Shown piece by piece: positions 1 through 6,974 of a stretch of DNA of 11,941 nucleotides. Source of the DNA: JAFMKE01 sp047621945 (GTDB lineage Bacteria > Bacteroidota > Bacteroidia > Chitinophagales > UBA8649). Within the stretch, counting starts at the first letter, position 1; each line of letters begins with the position of its first letter. The position numbers and the translations under genes are program-made. Where the stretch lies: positions 1 to 11,941 of the forward strand of contig JBLHMK010000083.1 in assembly GCA_047621945.1 (NCBI GenBank), given 5' to 3'. The notes beneath the pieces were generated by a model. That model made no database searches, was not told where the DNA came from, and was given only the letters and a program-made list of their open reading frames with translations.

Positions 1-1
1 A

Positions 2-2398
2 ATTTACACCGACTATCTATGGTCTACGGGTGAATCTACCCAAAGTATTGAGGTATATGCACCAGGAACGTATTGGGTCGAGGTGTTAGATGTGTTTAAT
101 AGAATAAGTTATGACAGTATCGAGATTATAATGCCAATTCTGTCAGCTCCTCCAAATCCGGTTTTCTGTCTGAATGATAGTATTCTTTGGTCTTCTAATC
201 TAGTTTCTTCGGATTACATCTATGATTGGTCTAATGGTTCGGTGGATTCAGCTATATCCATATTCAATGAAGATGACTATTACTTAATTTTAGAAGATAG
301 CTCTGGCTGTAAAGCATATTCAGACACGATTTCATCACAAATTGACTCTTTTGAGCTAATCGAAGTTTTAGGCTTAGATACCAACCTTTGTGTAGGAAAT
401 AATTTCCCTTTGTTTGATAGTGGTAATTCTCTTATAAGTTCATATTTGTGGTCTACCGGAGATACAACAGCAAGTATTCAGGTGCAACTTACTGGCAATT
501 ATTGGGTTGAATTGATAAATGTAAATAACTGCAAGGTAAAAGATACCATTACGATAAACATACTAGGCAATACTCCTACCGCACTCTTTTCGGTAGATAC
601 CTTCTGTATGACCCAAGAAGCTGCATTTATAGATCAGTCCGTAGTACTCGGAGCCCTTATTAACTCATGGGATTGGGATTTTGGGAATTCTGACACCTCT
701 ATTTTACCTAATCCAACAACCTCATACTTAAACAGTGGGTCTTATCTCGTTAATTTTCAAATTGGGACAACTGATGGGTGCTATGATGACACCACTATGC
801 TTGTTGAAGTAAAAGAAAATCCTAATGCTAATTTTTCTTTTGATGTAATTTGCGCTGGAACGAATGGATTACTTATTGATGAAAGTTTGTCAAACTCACC
901 TAATTCATTAAACTCTTGGTTTTGGGATTTTGGTGGCGGACAAACTTCAAACATACAAGTCCCGGCTTTCACCCTAAATTCTCAAGGAAACTATTCAGTA
1001 AGTTTAACTGTAATAAATGAATTTGGTTGCATAGATTCTCTTTCTAAGATAGTAGAGGTTTTTCCTGCTATTCTTCCTGACTTCACTATTGATAAAAATT
1101 GTATCGGAGACACTACTTTATTTACGGACATCACCCCTTCATTCTCTATCATTAATAGAACCTGGGATTTTGACCTCTCCAATCAAACGTCAAGTTTGGA
1201 GAGCCCTTCCTTTTATTACCCAACTACAGGGAGCTATAATGTAAGTCTTTCGGTAAGCAATGCTATTGGTTGCCAAAATGAAATCATTAAAACTGTAGAA
1301 GTTAGAAACCTTCCCGTTGTCGATATATTATTTGACAACACTTGTGAAGGAGCGGCAAGCTTATTGTACGACAACAGCAACACTCTCAATGGTTTTATCG
1401 CTAGTCAAACTTGGGATATTGAGGGGAATACCTTCATGGGAGACACCATTTCTTATGTTTTTGATGCAGTAGGAGATTACCCTATTAGCCTTGATATTAT
1501 TGACAATTTTAATTGTCAAAACGATACTTCAATAATCCTTTCTGTTTTTGCTCTGCCTGTGGCAAATTTTGACTTCTCGCCAAACTATGGCTCATCGCCC
1601 ATTGACATCCAATTGGCTAATGAATCATCAATAGATGCTATTAGTTATCTATGGGACTTTGGAGATGGTTCTGGAAATTCAATTGACGAAAACCCACTGC
1701 ATCAATACAGCCAAAATGGGGTATATGATATTTTTTTAGTGGCAAGTACTTTAGAAGGTTGTGCTGATAGTGCAACTCGATCAATCTCAATTATTCCAAC
1801 AGAATTAGATATCGAACTCAGCGACTTTAGTATTCAAAAAACGCCACTTGCTGATGGATCTTTGGCATACAAACCAAGTATTTTACTCAAAAACGTAGGT
1901 ACTCGAACTATTTTTAATGTGGACTTATCTCTTTCGGTGAATAATGAAACTCAAATTGCAGAATCCTGGGAAGGGGTGCTTAATGTTGGTCAATCTGTAT
2001 TGTATGCTTTAAGTAGTTTTGCGATTATTGACAATGAAAGTTTAGTCGATTATATTTGTCTTGAAGCCCAAAACGTAAATGATAATACGGAACTCAATTT
2101 TACGAACAACAAGATTTGCGTTGTGCAAAATGGATCGATACAAAGCTCTGACCTTTATCCTAATCCAGCCAAAGAATTGGTGCAAATGGACATTGTGATG
2201 GAAAAGAAAGGCCAAGCACAAATCGGGATTTTCGACATGCTCGGCAAGGCTGTTGTTCCACTTAAAGATTTAGATTTAGAAGAAGGATATAATTTAGTTT
2301 CCATAAATACTGCCTACTTGCAAGCTGGGAAATATCTAGTAAACCTTGTTTATCAAGATGAGCTTGTTTCTTACCCATTGATTATCCAGAACCCATAG
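2..2398 (+). CDS. Large secreted PKD-repeat protein with T9SS type A sorting domain (5' truncated)
   Basis: The frame is open to the left edge, so the start lies outside the window. The GTG at 83 is an internal valine, because a coding repeat (Y-L-W-S-T-G at 14-31) precedes it. Domains in order: Ig-like repeats marked W-S-T-G or W-S-N-G near nt 20, 227 and 452; five PKD modules at about nt 578-1798, with W-D-W-D-F-G, W-F-W-D-F-G, T-W-D-F-D, T-W-D-I and L-W-D-F-G-D-G cores; a CARDB-like domain at about 1808-2137 (L-L-K-N-V-G-T-R-T); and a C-terminal sorting domain at about 2147-2395 beginning D-L-Y-P-N-P. The sorting domain is the signal that sends proteins through the type IX system for release or attachment at the cell surface. 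No enzyme domain is visible in the part present, so an adhesin or surface structural role is an inference. The stop abuts the purN start. Confidence 0.9.
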   Translation: MYTDYLWSTGESTQSIEVYAPGTYWVEVLDVFNRISYDSIEIIMPILSAPPNPVFCLNDSILWSSNLVSSDYIYDWSNGSVDSAISIFNEDDYYLILEDSSGCKAYSDTISSQIDSFELIEVLGLDTNLCVGNNFPLFDSGNSLISSYLWSTGDTTASIQVQLTGNYWVELINVNNCKVKDTITINILGNTPTALFSVDTFCMTQEAAFIDQSVVLGALINSWDWDFGNSDTSILPNPTTSYLNSGSYLVNFQIGTTDGCYDDTTMLVEVKENPNANFSFDVICAGTNGLLIDESLSNSPNSLNSWFWDFGGGQTSNIQVPAFTLNSQGNYSVSLTVINEFGCIDSLSKIVEVFPAILPDFTIDKNCIGDTTLFTDITPSFSIINRTWDFDLSNQTSSLESPSFYYPTTGSYNVSLSVSNAIGCQNEIIKTVEVRNLPVVDILFDNTCEGAASLLYDNSNTLNGFIASQTWDIEGNTFMGDTISYVFDAVGDYPISLDIIDNFNCQNDTSIILSVFALPVANFDFSPNYGSSPIDIQLANESSIDAISYLWDFGDGSGNSIDENPLHQYSQNGVYDIFLVASTLEGCADSATRSISIIPTELDIELSDFSIQKTPLADGSLAYKPSILLKNVGTRTIFNVDLSLSVNNETQIAESWEGVLNVGQSVLYALSSFAIIDNESLVDYICLEAQNVNDNTELNFTNNKICVVQNGSIQSSDLYPNPAKELVQMDIVMEKKGQAQIGIFDMLGKAVVPLKDLDLEEGYNLVSINTAYLQAGKYLVNLVYQDELVSYPLIIQNP
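578..1798 (+). repeat. Five tandem PKD modules, four with a spaced cysteine pair
   Basis: Within the surface protein, five modules of about 80 codons follow each other: roughly 578-814, 824-1060, 1070-1303, 1310-1546 and 1556-1795. Each has the PKD core W-D-[FI] and a later G-x-Y or G-D-Y strand motif. Modules 1 to 4 begin with a cysteine after an F-x-x-D or F-D-N segment and end with a G-C or N-C, 57 to 59 residues apart. Module 5 has the closing cysteine but not the opening one. The modules are clearly diverged at the DNA level, so recent duplication is unlikely. Confidence 0.75.
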
Positions 2399-2968
2399 AT
2401 GAAAACAAGAAACATAGCGATTTTTGCATCTGGTAGAGGAAGTAATGCAAGAGCAATTTTAGAAAAGGAGACAGCATATAACTACCACATCGCATTAATA
2501 ATTGTATCTAATCCGAAGGCTGCCGTTTTGCACTTGGCAAAGGAAAACAACCGTCCATTTCTAATCCTAGACAAAAAGAACTTTCAAGATACTTCTGAAA
2601 TTCTCGAGACCCTAAAACGACATCAAATCGATTTAATCTGTTTAGCCGGTTTTTTATGGAAAGTCCCCCCTTATCTCATTCAGTCCTTTCCCGATAAAAT
2701 TATCAATATCCACCCTGCCCTTTTACCCAAATATAGTGGCAAAGGCATGTATGGAATACATGTGCATAAAGCAGTGGTTTCCAGTCAAGAAACAACAAGT
2801 GGAATTACCATTCATCTGGTCAATGAAGAATATGACAAAGGAAGAATTCTGCATCAAGAAACCATTCACCTGAATGAAAGTGAAACTGCTCAGTCCTTGG
2901 CGGACCGAATTTTAGTGTTAGAACACAAGTGGTTTCCCAAGGTAATTGGAGAGTTCATTACCCCTTAA
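2399..2968 (+). CDS. purN: Phosphoribosylglycinamide formyltransferase (GAR transformylase)
   Basis: PurN transfers the formyl group of 10-formyltetrahydrofolate to glycinamide ribonucleotide, the third step of purine synthesis, in the cytoplasm. The 189-residue length is usual for the family. The N-terminal phosphate-binding segment F-A-S-G-R-G-S-N-A is at residues 9-17, and L-A-G-F at 82-85. The catalytic segment N-I-H-P-A-L-L-P-K-Y is at 103-112, with Asn103 and His105 matching the family's catalytic pair. Asp146 in E-Y-D-K-G matches the catalytic aspartate. The G-K-G-M-Y-G segment after the catalytic loop is, from memory, typical of Bacteroidota PurN. The ATG directly follows the TAG of the upstream surface protein gene, so translation may be coupled or the gene may have a promoter inside that gene. 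No clear TAnnTTTG box was found just upstream. Confidence 0.95.
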   Translation: MKTRNIAIFASGRGSNARAILEKETAYNYHIALIIVSNPKAAVLHLAKENNRPFLILDKKNFQDTSEILETLKRHQIDLICLAGFLWKVPPYLIQSFPDKIINIHPALLPKYSGKGMYGIHVHKAVVSSQETTSGITIHLVNEEYDKGRILHQETIHLNESETAQSLADRILVLEHKWFPKVIGEFITP

Positions 2969-2996
2969 TTTTGTTGTAAAATAATATCCAAAAGCC

Positions 2997-3027
2997 TTGA
3001 ATAATCTGAATTTAAAGGATAAATTTG
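2997..3027 (+). promoter_or_regulatory. Candidate Bacteroidota-type promoter for the purH-mre operon
   Basis: TTG at 2997-2999 is followed by exactly 20 bases and then TAAATTTG at 3020-3027. This matches the known Bacteroidota primary sigma consensus (TTG near -33, TAnnTTTG near -7) at the expected spacing, and it lies in the only gap in front of purH. Transcription would be expected to start around 3032-3036. AT-rich DNA gives such matches by chance, but two full elements with correct spacing in an intergenic gap make this a good candidate. The box overlaps the TTG at 3025 that gives the longest purH frame. Confidence 0.5.
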
Positions 3028-4566
3028 CAAGACAGCAAAATCATCCAAGTGAAGAGAATTAAATCTGCATTAATTTCAGTATTTTATAAAGATGGACTAG
3101 AGGAAATCGCGAAAGAACTTCGCGCACAAAATGTTACGATTTATAGTACAGGCGGAACTCAAAATTTTTTAGAAGGCATTGGTTGTGAGGTTGTTGCAGT
3201 TGAAAGTTTAACAGAGTACCCTTCTATTTTAGGCGGTCGTGTGAAAACACTTCACCCTAAAGTTTTCGGTGGTATTTTAGCACGAAGAGAAGAAGAAAGT
3301 GATTTAATGCAATTGGAAGAATTTAATATTCCAACAATTGATTTGGTTATCGTTGATTTATATCCATTTGAAGAAACTGTGGCTAACACGAAGGACGAGT
3401 CAAGCATAATTGAAAAGATTGACATAGGAGGCATTTCACTAATTAGAGCTGCTGCTAAGAATTACAAAGACACTTGTGTTCTATCATCAAACAAACAATA
3501 TCAAGAATTTCTTGATCTTTATACGGACCAAGAAGGTTCGCTTAGTTTAGCACAACGAAAAAATTTCGCTGCTAAATCTTTTGCTACTTCTTCTCATTAC
3601 GATACAGCAATATTTAACTACTTTAATACAGACGATTCTCTCAACGAGTTTCGAGAAAGTCATGATCAGGCCAAAGTTCTTCGTTATGGTGAGAATCCTC
3701 ATCAAAGCGCAAGTTTTTACGGAAACTTAGATGCATACTTTGATAAATTGCACGGTAAGGAGTTGTCATACAATAATCTCGTTGATATCGATGCAGCAGT
3801 TAATGTGATTGCTGAATTCGAAGAAGCAAGTTTTGCAATCATGAAACACACCAACACTTGTGGATTAGCAAGTGCATCAACAAATAACCTCGCTTACGAT
3901 AAAGCGCTTGCCTGCGACCCGGTTTCTGCATTCGGCGGTATTTTAGCTACGAATGAAAAGATTGAAGCTGAGCTAGCAGAAAAAATACATAAATTGTTTT
4001 GTGAAGTAGTAATAGCTCCTGAATTTTCAGAAGAAGCCCTGGCTATTTTACGAGGCAAAAAGAATAGAATTATATTGAAGCAAAAGGTTTTTACTAAACC
4101 TAGCAGACAGTATAAATCACTCTTAAACGGAGCCATTGCTCAAGACTATGATGTAAAAATGGAAGATCAATCTTCTTTCACCTTAGCATCGAATAAAACA
4201 GTAAGCGAAGAAGAAAAGGAAAACCTTGTCTTTGCTATTAAAGCTGTGAAACACTTAAAATCTAATGGGATCTCTCTCATAGCTAATAAACAACTCATTG
4301 GAATGGGTTGCGGGCAAACATCAAGAGTAGATGCGCTTAGACAAGCTATTGCGAAGGCCAAAGGGTTTGGGTTTGATTTAAAAGGAGCTGTTATGGCTTC
4401 TGATGCATTTTTTCCTTTTCCAGATTGCGTAGAAATAGCTGCAGAAGAAGGAATCGTTGCTATTTCTCAACCCGGAGGATCAATTAAAGATCAGGATTCC
4501 ATAGATGCTTGCAATAATTTGGGGCTAGCTATGGTTTTTACAGGAACCAGACATTTTAAACACTAA
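3025..4566 (+). CDS. purH: Bifunctional AICAR formyltransferase / IMP cyclohydrolase
   Basis: PurH carries out the last two steps to IMP: formylation of AICAR by 10-formyltetrahydrofolate, then ring closure. The N-terminal cyclohydrolase (MGS-like) domain shows Y-S-T-G-G-T (40-45), L-G-G-R-V-K-T-L-H-P-K (69-79) and D-L-V-I-V-D-L-Y-P-F-E (106-116). The transformylase domain shows L-R-Y-G-E-N-P-H-Q (219-227), the catalytic K-H pair at 274-275, D-P-V-S-A-F-G-G (298-305), G-Q-T-S-R-V-D-A (430-437) and the C-terminal G-T-R-H-F-K-H. The 513-residue length is normal. The start is uncertain. TTG at 3025 has AAAGGA (3014-3019) five bases upstream, but it forms the end of a likely promoter box. GTG at 3049 gives M-K-R-I-K-S-A-L and fits the promoter. 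An in-frame stop at 3013 excludes anything longer. mreB follows after 15 bases. Confidence 0.96.
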   Translation: MQDSKIIQVKRIKSALISVFYKDGLEEIAKELRAQNVTIYSTGGTQNFLEGIGCEVVAVESLTEYPSILGGRVKTLHPKVFGGILARREEESDLMQLEEFNIPTIDLVIVDLYPFEETVANTKDESSIIEKIDIGGISLIRAAAKNYKDTCVLSSNKQYQEFLDLYTDQEGSLSLAQRKNFAAKSFATSSHYDTAIFNYFNTDDSLNEFRESHDQAKVLRYGENPHQSASFYGNLDAYFDKLHGKELSYNNLVDIDAAVNVIAEFEEASFAIMKHTNTCGLASASTNNLAYDKALACDPVSAFGGILATNEKIEAELAEKIHKLFCEVVIAPEFSEEALAILRGKKNRIILKQKVFTKPSRQYKSLLNGAIAQDYDVKMEDQSSFTLASNKTVSEEEKENLVFAIKAVKHLKSNGISLIANKQLIGMGCGQTSRVDALRQAIAKAKGFGFDLKGAVMASDAFFPFPDCVEIAAEEGIVAISQPGGSIKDQDSIDACNNLGLAMVFTGTRHFKH

Positions 4567-4581
4567 GACCATAACCAACGA

Positions 4582-5610
4582 ATGAGCTTATTTAATTTTT
4601 TTACAGAAGAGATTGCAATAGATTTAGGTACAGCAAATACCTTAATCATTCACAACGACAAAGTTGTTGTTGATCAACCCTCCATAGTAGCGATTGACCG
4701 TATTACAGGTAAAGTGAAAGCAGTAGGTGCTAGAGCCATGCTTATGCATGAAAAAACACACTCAGATATCAAAACTATTCGTCCTTTAAAAGATGGTGTT
4801 ATCGCCGATTTTCACGCAGCAGAAATCATGATCCGCGAGATGATAAAAATGATTTACGAAGGAAAGCGTAAGCCTTTGTTTCCTCCATCATACAAAATGG
4901 TTATCTGCATCCCTAGTGGTATCACTGAAGTGGAAAAACGAGCAGTAAAAGATAGTGCGGAAAATTCAGGGGGTAAAGAAGTAAAAATGATTCACGAACC
5001 TATGGCAGCAGCTATCGGTATTGGAATCGATGTAGAAGAGCCTTCAGGAAACATGATTATTGATATAGGGGGAGGAACTACAGAAATTGCCGTAATCTCT
5101 CTTTCAGGTATTGTTGGCGATCAATCTATTCGTATTGCTGGTGACGAGTTTACCGCAAACATCGTAAACTACATGCGAAGACAACACAACATGATGATTG
5201 GTGAAAGAACTGCAGAAAAAATAAAAATCAATATTGGAGCAGCATTAACTGAATTAGAGCATCCACCAGAAGATTTCCCTGTAAACGGACGAGATTTGAT
5301 GACGGGGATTCCTAAACAAATCATTGTTACTTACTCAGAGGTTGCCCATGCTTTAGATAAGTCTATTTCTAAAATTGAAGAAGCTATCCTTAAGGCTCTT
5401 GAAACTACACCGCCAGAGTTAGCCGCTGATATATACAAAACCGGCTTGTACTTAACTGGAGGAGGAGCTTTATTAAGAGGTTTGGATAAGCGTATTTCAG
5501 CTAAGACCAAATTACCTGTGCATGTAGCTGACGATCCATTGAGAGCGGTGGTTAGAGGAACAGGAATTGCTTTGAAGAAAATGGACCAGTTTACCTTCTT
5601 AATGGACTAA
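4582..5610 (+). CDS. mreB: Rod shape-determining actin homologue MreB
   Basis: MreB is a bacterial actin that forms membrane-bound filaments and steers the peptidoglycan elongation machinery. The 342-residue length is usual. Motifs seen: phosphate 1 loop I-D-L-G-T-A-N-T (13-20); the H-E-P-M-A-A-A-I-G segment (138-146) with Glu139 at the position of the hydrolysis glutamate; phosphate 2 loop I-D-I-G-G-G-T-T-E (160-168); and the adenosine-binding L-T-G-G-G-A-L-L-R-G (291-300). The N-terminal S-L-F-N-F-F-T is hydrophobic and aromatic, suited to membrane contact. It is the first shape gene of the operon, 15 bases after purH and 19 before mreC. From memory, purH followed by mreB is a common order in Bacteroidota. 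Confidence 0.97.
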   Translation: MSLFNFFTEEIAIDLGTANTLIIHNDKVVVDQPSIVAIDRITGKVKAVGARAMLMHEKTHSDIKTIRPLKDGVIADFHAAEIMIREMIKMIYEGKRKPLFPPSYKMVICIPSGITEVEKRAVKDSAENSGGKEVKMIHEPMAAAIGIGIDVEEPSGNMIIDIGGGTTEIAVISLSGIVGDQSIRIAGDEFTANIVNYMRRQHNMMIGERTAEKIKINIGAALTELEHPPEDFPVNGRDLMTGIPKQIIVTYSEVAHALDKSISKIEEAILKALETTPPELAADIYKTGLYLTGGGALLRGLDKRISAKTKLPVHVADDPLRAVVRGTGIALKKMDQFTFLMD

Positions 5611-5629
5611 ATCGCGTGAAACACTCAGA

Positions 5630-6472
5630 ATGTATAATCTAGTAAAATTTATTTTAAAGTATCACTTTACCATTCTGTTTATCATCATCGAAATTATTGC
5701 CATTTCAATTTTATTTCAACACAATCAATATCAAAAAGTTAAATTTATAAACGCGTCCAACTTTATTACCGGGACCGTTTATGAAACTAAATCCACCACA
5801 GTAGATTACTTTAAACTAAGGGATATCAATGAGCAATTAGCCAAAGAAAACGCCGAATTGCAAAACAAAGTCCTTGAGCTAAATTATGTAGAAATTCCAA
5901 GGCTATATAACGACACCGTGTACATCCAAGACACCGTAGTCATGGACACGACTAGACAACTTAAATTTCATGCTGCAAAGGTGATTAGCAATTCTTTGCA
6001 CAAACAATTCAATACCATATTCATAAATAAGGGAGCAAAAGACCATTTTTATGTAGACATGGGAGTAATCAATGCTGAAGGCTTAGTTGGAGTAGTTAGA
6101 AACGTTTCTGATTACTATGCCACGGTTACCCCGATTATAAACAGAGAACTTAACATCAATGCTAAGATTAAAGGGTCCGGCTTTTTTGGAAACCTTACTT
6201 GGGATGGCAAAGACCCTGTTTATGCCCAACTGTATGATATCCCCAACCATATTTCCCCTAACATTGGTGACACGATCGTTAGTAGCGGATATTCCCATAT
6301 TTTTAAAGAGGGTTATGTAATTGGTTATATTCACCAAGTGGTGACTGTACCTGGCAAAAGTTTTATCAATTTGGATGTGAAGCTGGCCGTTGAATTTGGT
6401 AATTTGAATTACGTGTACGGTATCGAAAACACCATTAAAGAAAGTATAGATAGTCTAAGCATTGAAAATTAA
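5630..6472 (+). CDS. mreC: Rod shape-determining protein MreC
   Basis: MreC is a bitopic inner-membrane protein whose periplasmic part binds and activates PBP2 and links it to MreB and MreD. Residues 1-12 are short and basic. One membrane helix spans about 13-30, a predicted coiled coil about 62-86 (E-Q-L-A-K-E-N-A-E-L-Q-N-K), and the paired beta-barrel core runs from about 112 to 262. Family signatures are N-K-G-A-K-D (133-138) with M-G-V-I-N-A-E-G-L-V-G-V-V (144-156), and G-D-T-I-V-S-S-G with I-F-K-E-G-Y-V-I-G (213-232). The 280-residue length is normal. Its last 11 bases overlap the start of mreD. Confidence 0.94.
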   Translation: MYNLVKFILKYHFTILFIIIEIIAISILFQHNQYQKVKFINASNFITGTVYETKSTTVDYFKLRDINEQLAKENAELQNKVLELNYVEIPRLYNDTVYIQDTVVMDTTRQLKFHAAKVISNSLHKQFNTIFINKGAKDHFYVDMGVINAEGLVGVVRNVSDYYATVTPIINRELNINAKIKGSGFFGNLTWDGKDPVYAQLYDIPNHISPNIGDTIVSSGYSHIFKEGYVIGYIHQVVTVPGKSFINLDVKLAVEFGNLNYVYGIENTIKESIDSLSIEN

Positions 6473-6974
6473 TACACGAAATATAAGCCTTTGGGTGGTT
6501 GTAATACTGCTGCAAATTTTAGTACTTAATGAACTAAACGTAAGTGGTTATATCAATCCATACCTCTACCCCCTACTCATCATTTTACTTCCTTTTGATA
6601 TTGCAGGATGGCTACTTTTGGCCTTAGCTGCAACATTAGGGGTTTTCATCGACCTCTTTACAGGAACTTTAGGCATGCATCTGTTTTCACTTGTTCTTAT
6701 GGCTGGAATCAAACCAAGTATTGTAAGAACCTTGTCTCTCGGTAAATACGACCAAGGCGCCTATATCAATATCAAACAACATGGAATTTTAGTTACCATG
6801 AGTTTTGTAAGCGTGCTTTTTCTTGTTCATCATTTCTCTTATTTCTTTTTAGAAACCTTTGCTTCTTCCGGAGCAGCTTATGCATTTCTGCGCAGCTTGG
6901 CTAGTGCTTTTTTCAGTATCCTACTTTCCTTTATTTTACTATTGTTTGTAAACGTTTGGAGAAATGAAAGATAG
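6462..6974 (+). CDS. mreD: Rod shape-determining membrane protein MreD (TTG start)
   Basis: MreD is a small multi-pass inner-membrane partner of MreC in the rod complex. The 170 residues are almost entirely hydrophobic, with about five membrane segments (roughly 8-24, 32-50, 52-72, 109-130 and 140-165). The Y-I-N-P-Y-L-Y-P segment (30-37) and the I-D-L-F-T-G-T-L-G-M-H segment (63-73) are family-like. The position between mreC and mrdA supports the call, since MreD is weakly conserved in sequence. The start must be TTG at 6462: an in-frame TAA at 6456-6458 closes the frame upstream and no ATG occurs before the first membrane segment. It overlaps mreC by 11 bases and mrdA by 11 bases, consistent with coupled translation. 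Confidence 0.9.
   Translation: MKINTRNISLWVVVILLQILVLNELNVSGYINPYLYPLLIILLPFDIAGWLLLALAATLGVFIDLFTGTLGMHLFSLVLMAGIKPSIVRTLSLGKYDQGAYINIKQHGILVTMSFVSVLFLVHHFSYFFLETFASSGAAYAFLRSLASAFFSILLSFILLLFVNVWRNER

Noticed and set aside
83..85. GTG as the start of the surface protein
   Set aside because: The same frame is open to the left edge and encodes a further Ig-like repeat (W-S-T-G near nt 20), so the codon is internal.
2966..2990. Possible terminator after purN
   Set aside because: ATTTT and AAAAT around a five-base loop give only an all-A/T five-pair stem with no T run after it, too weak to call.
6083..6337. 84-codon minus-strand frame inside mreC
   Set aside because: It is opposite a conserved MreC core and shows no motif, signal or upstream promoter.
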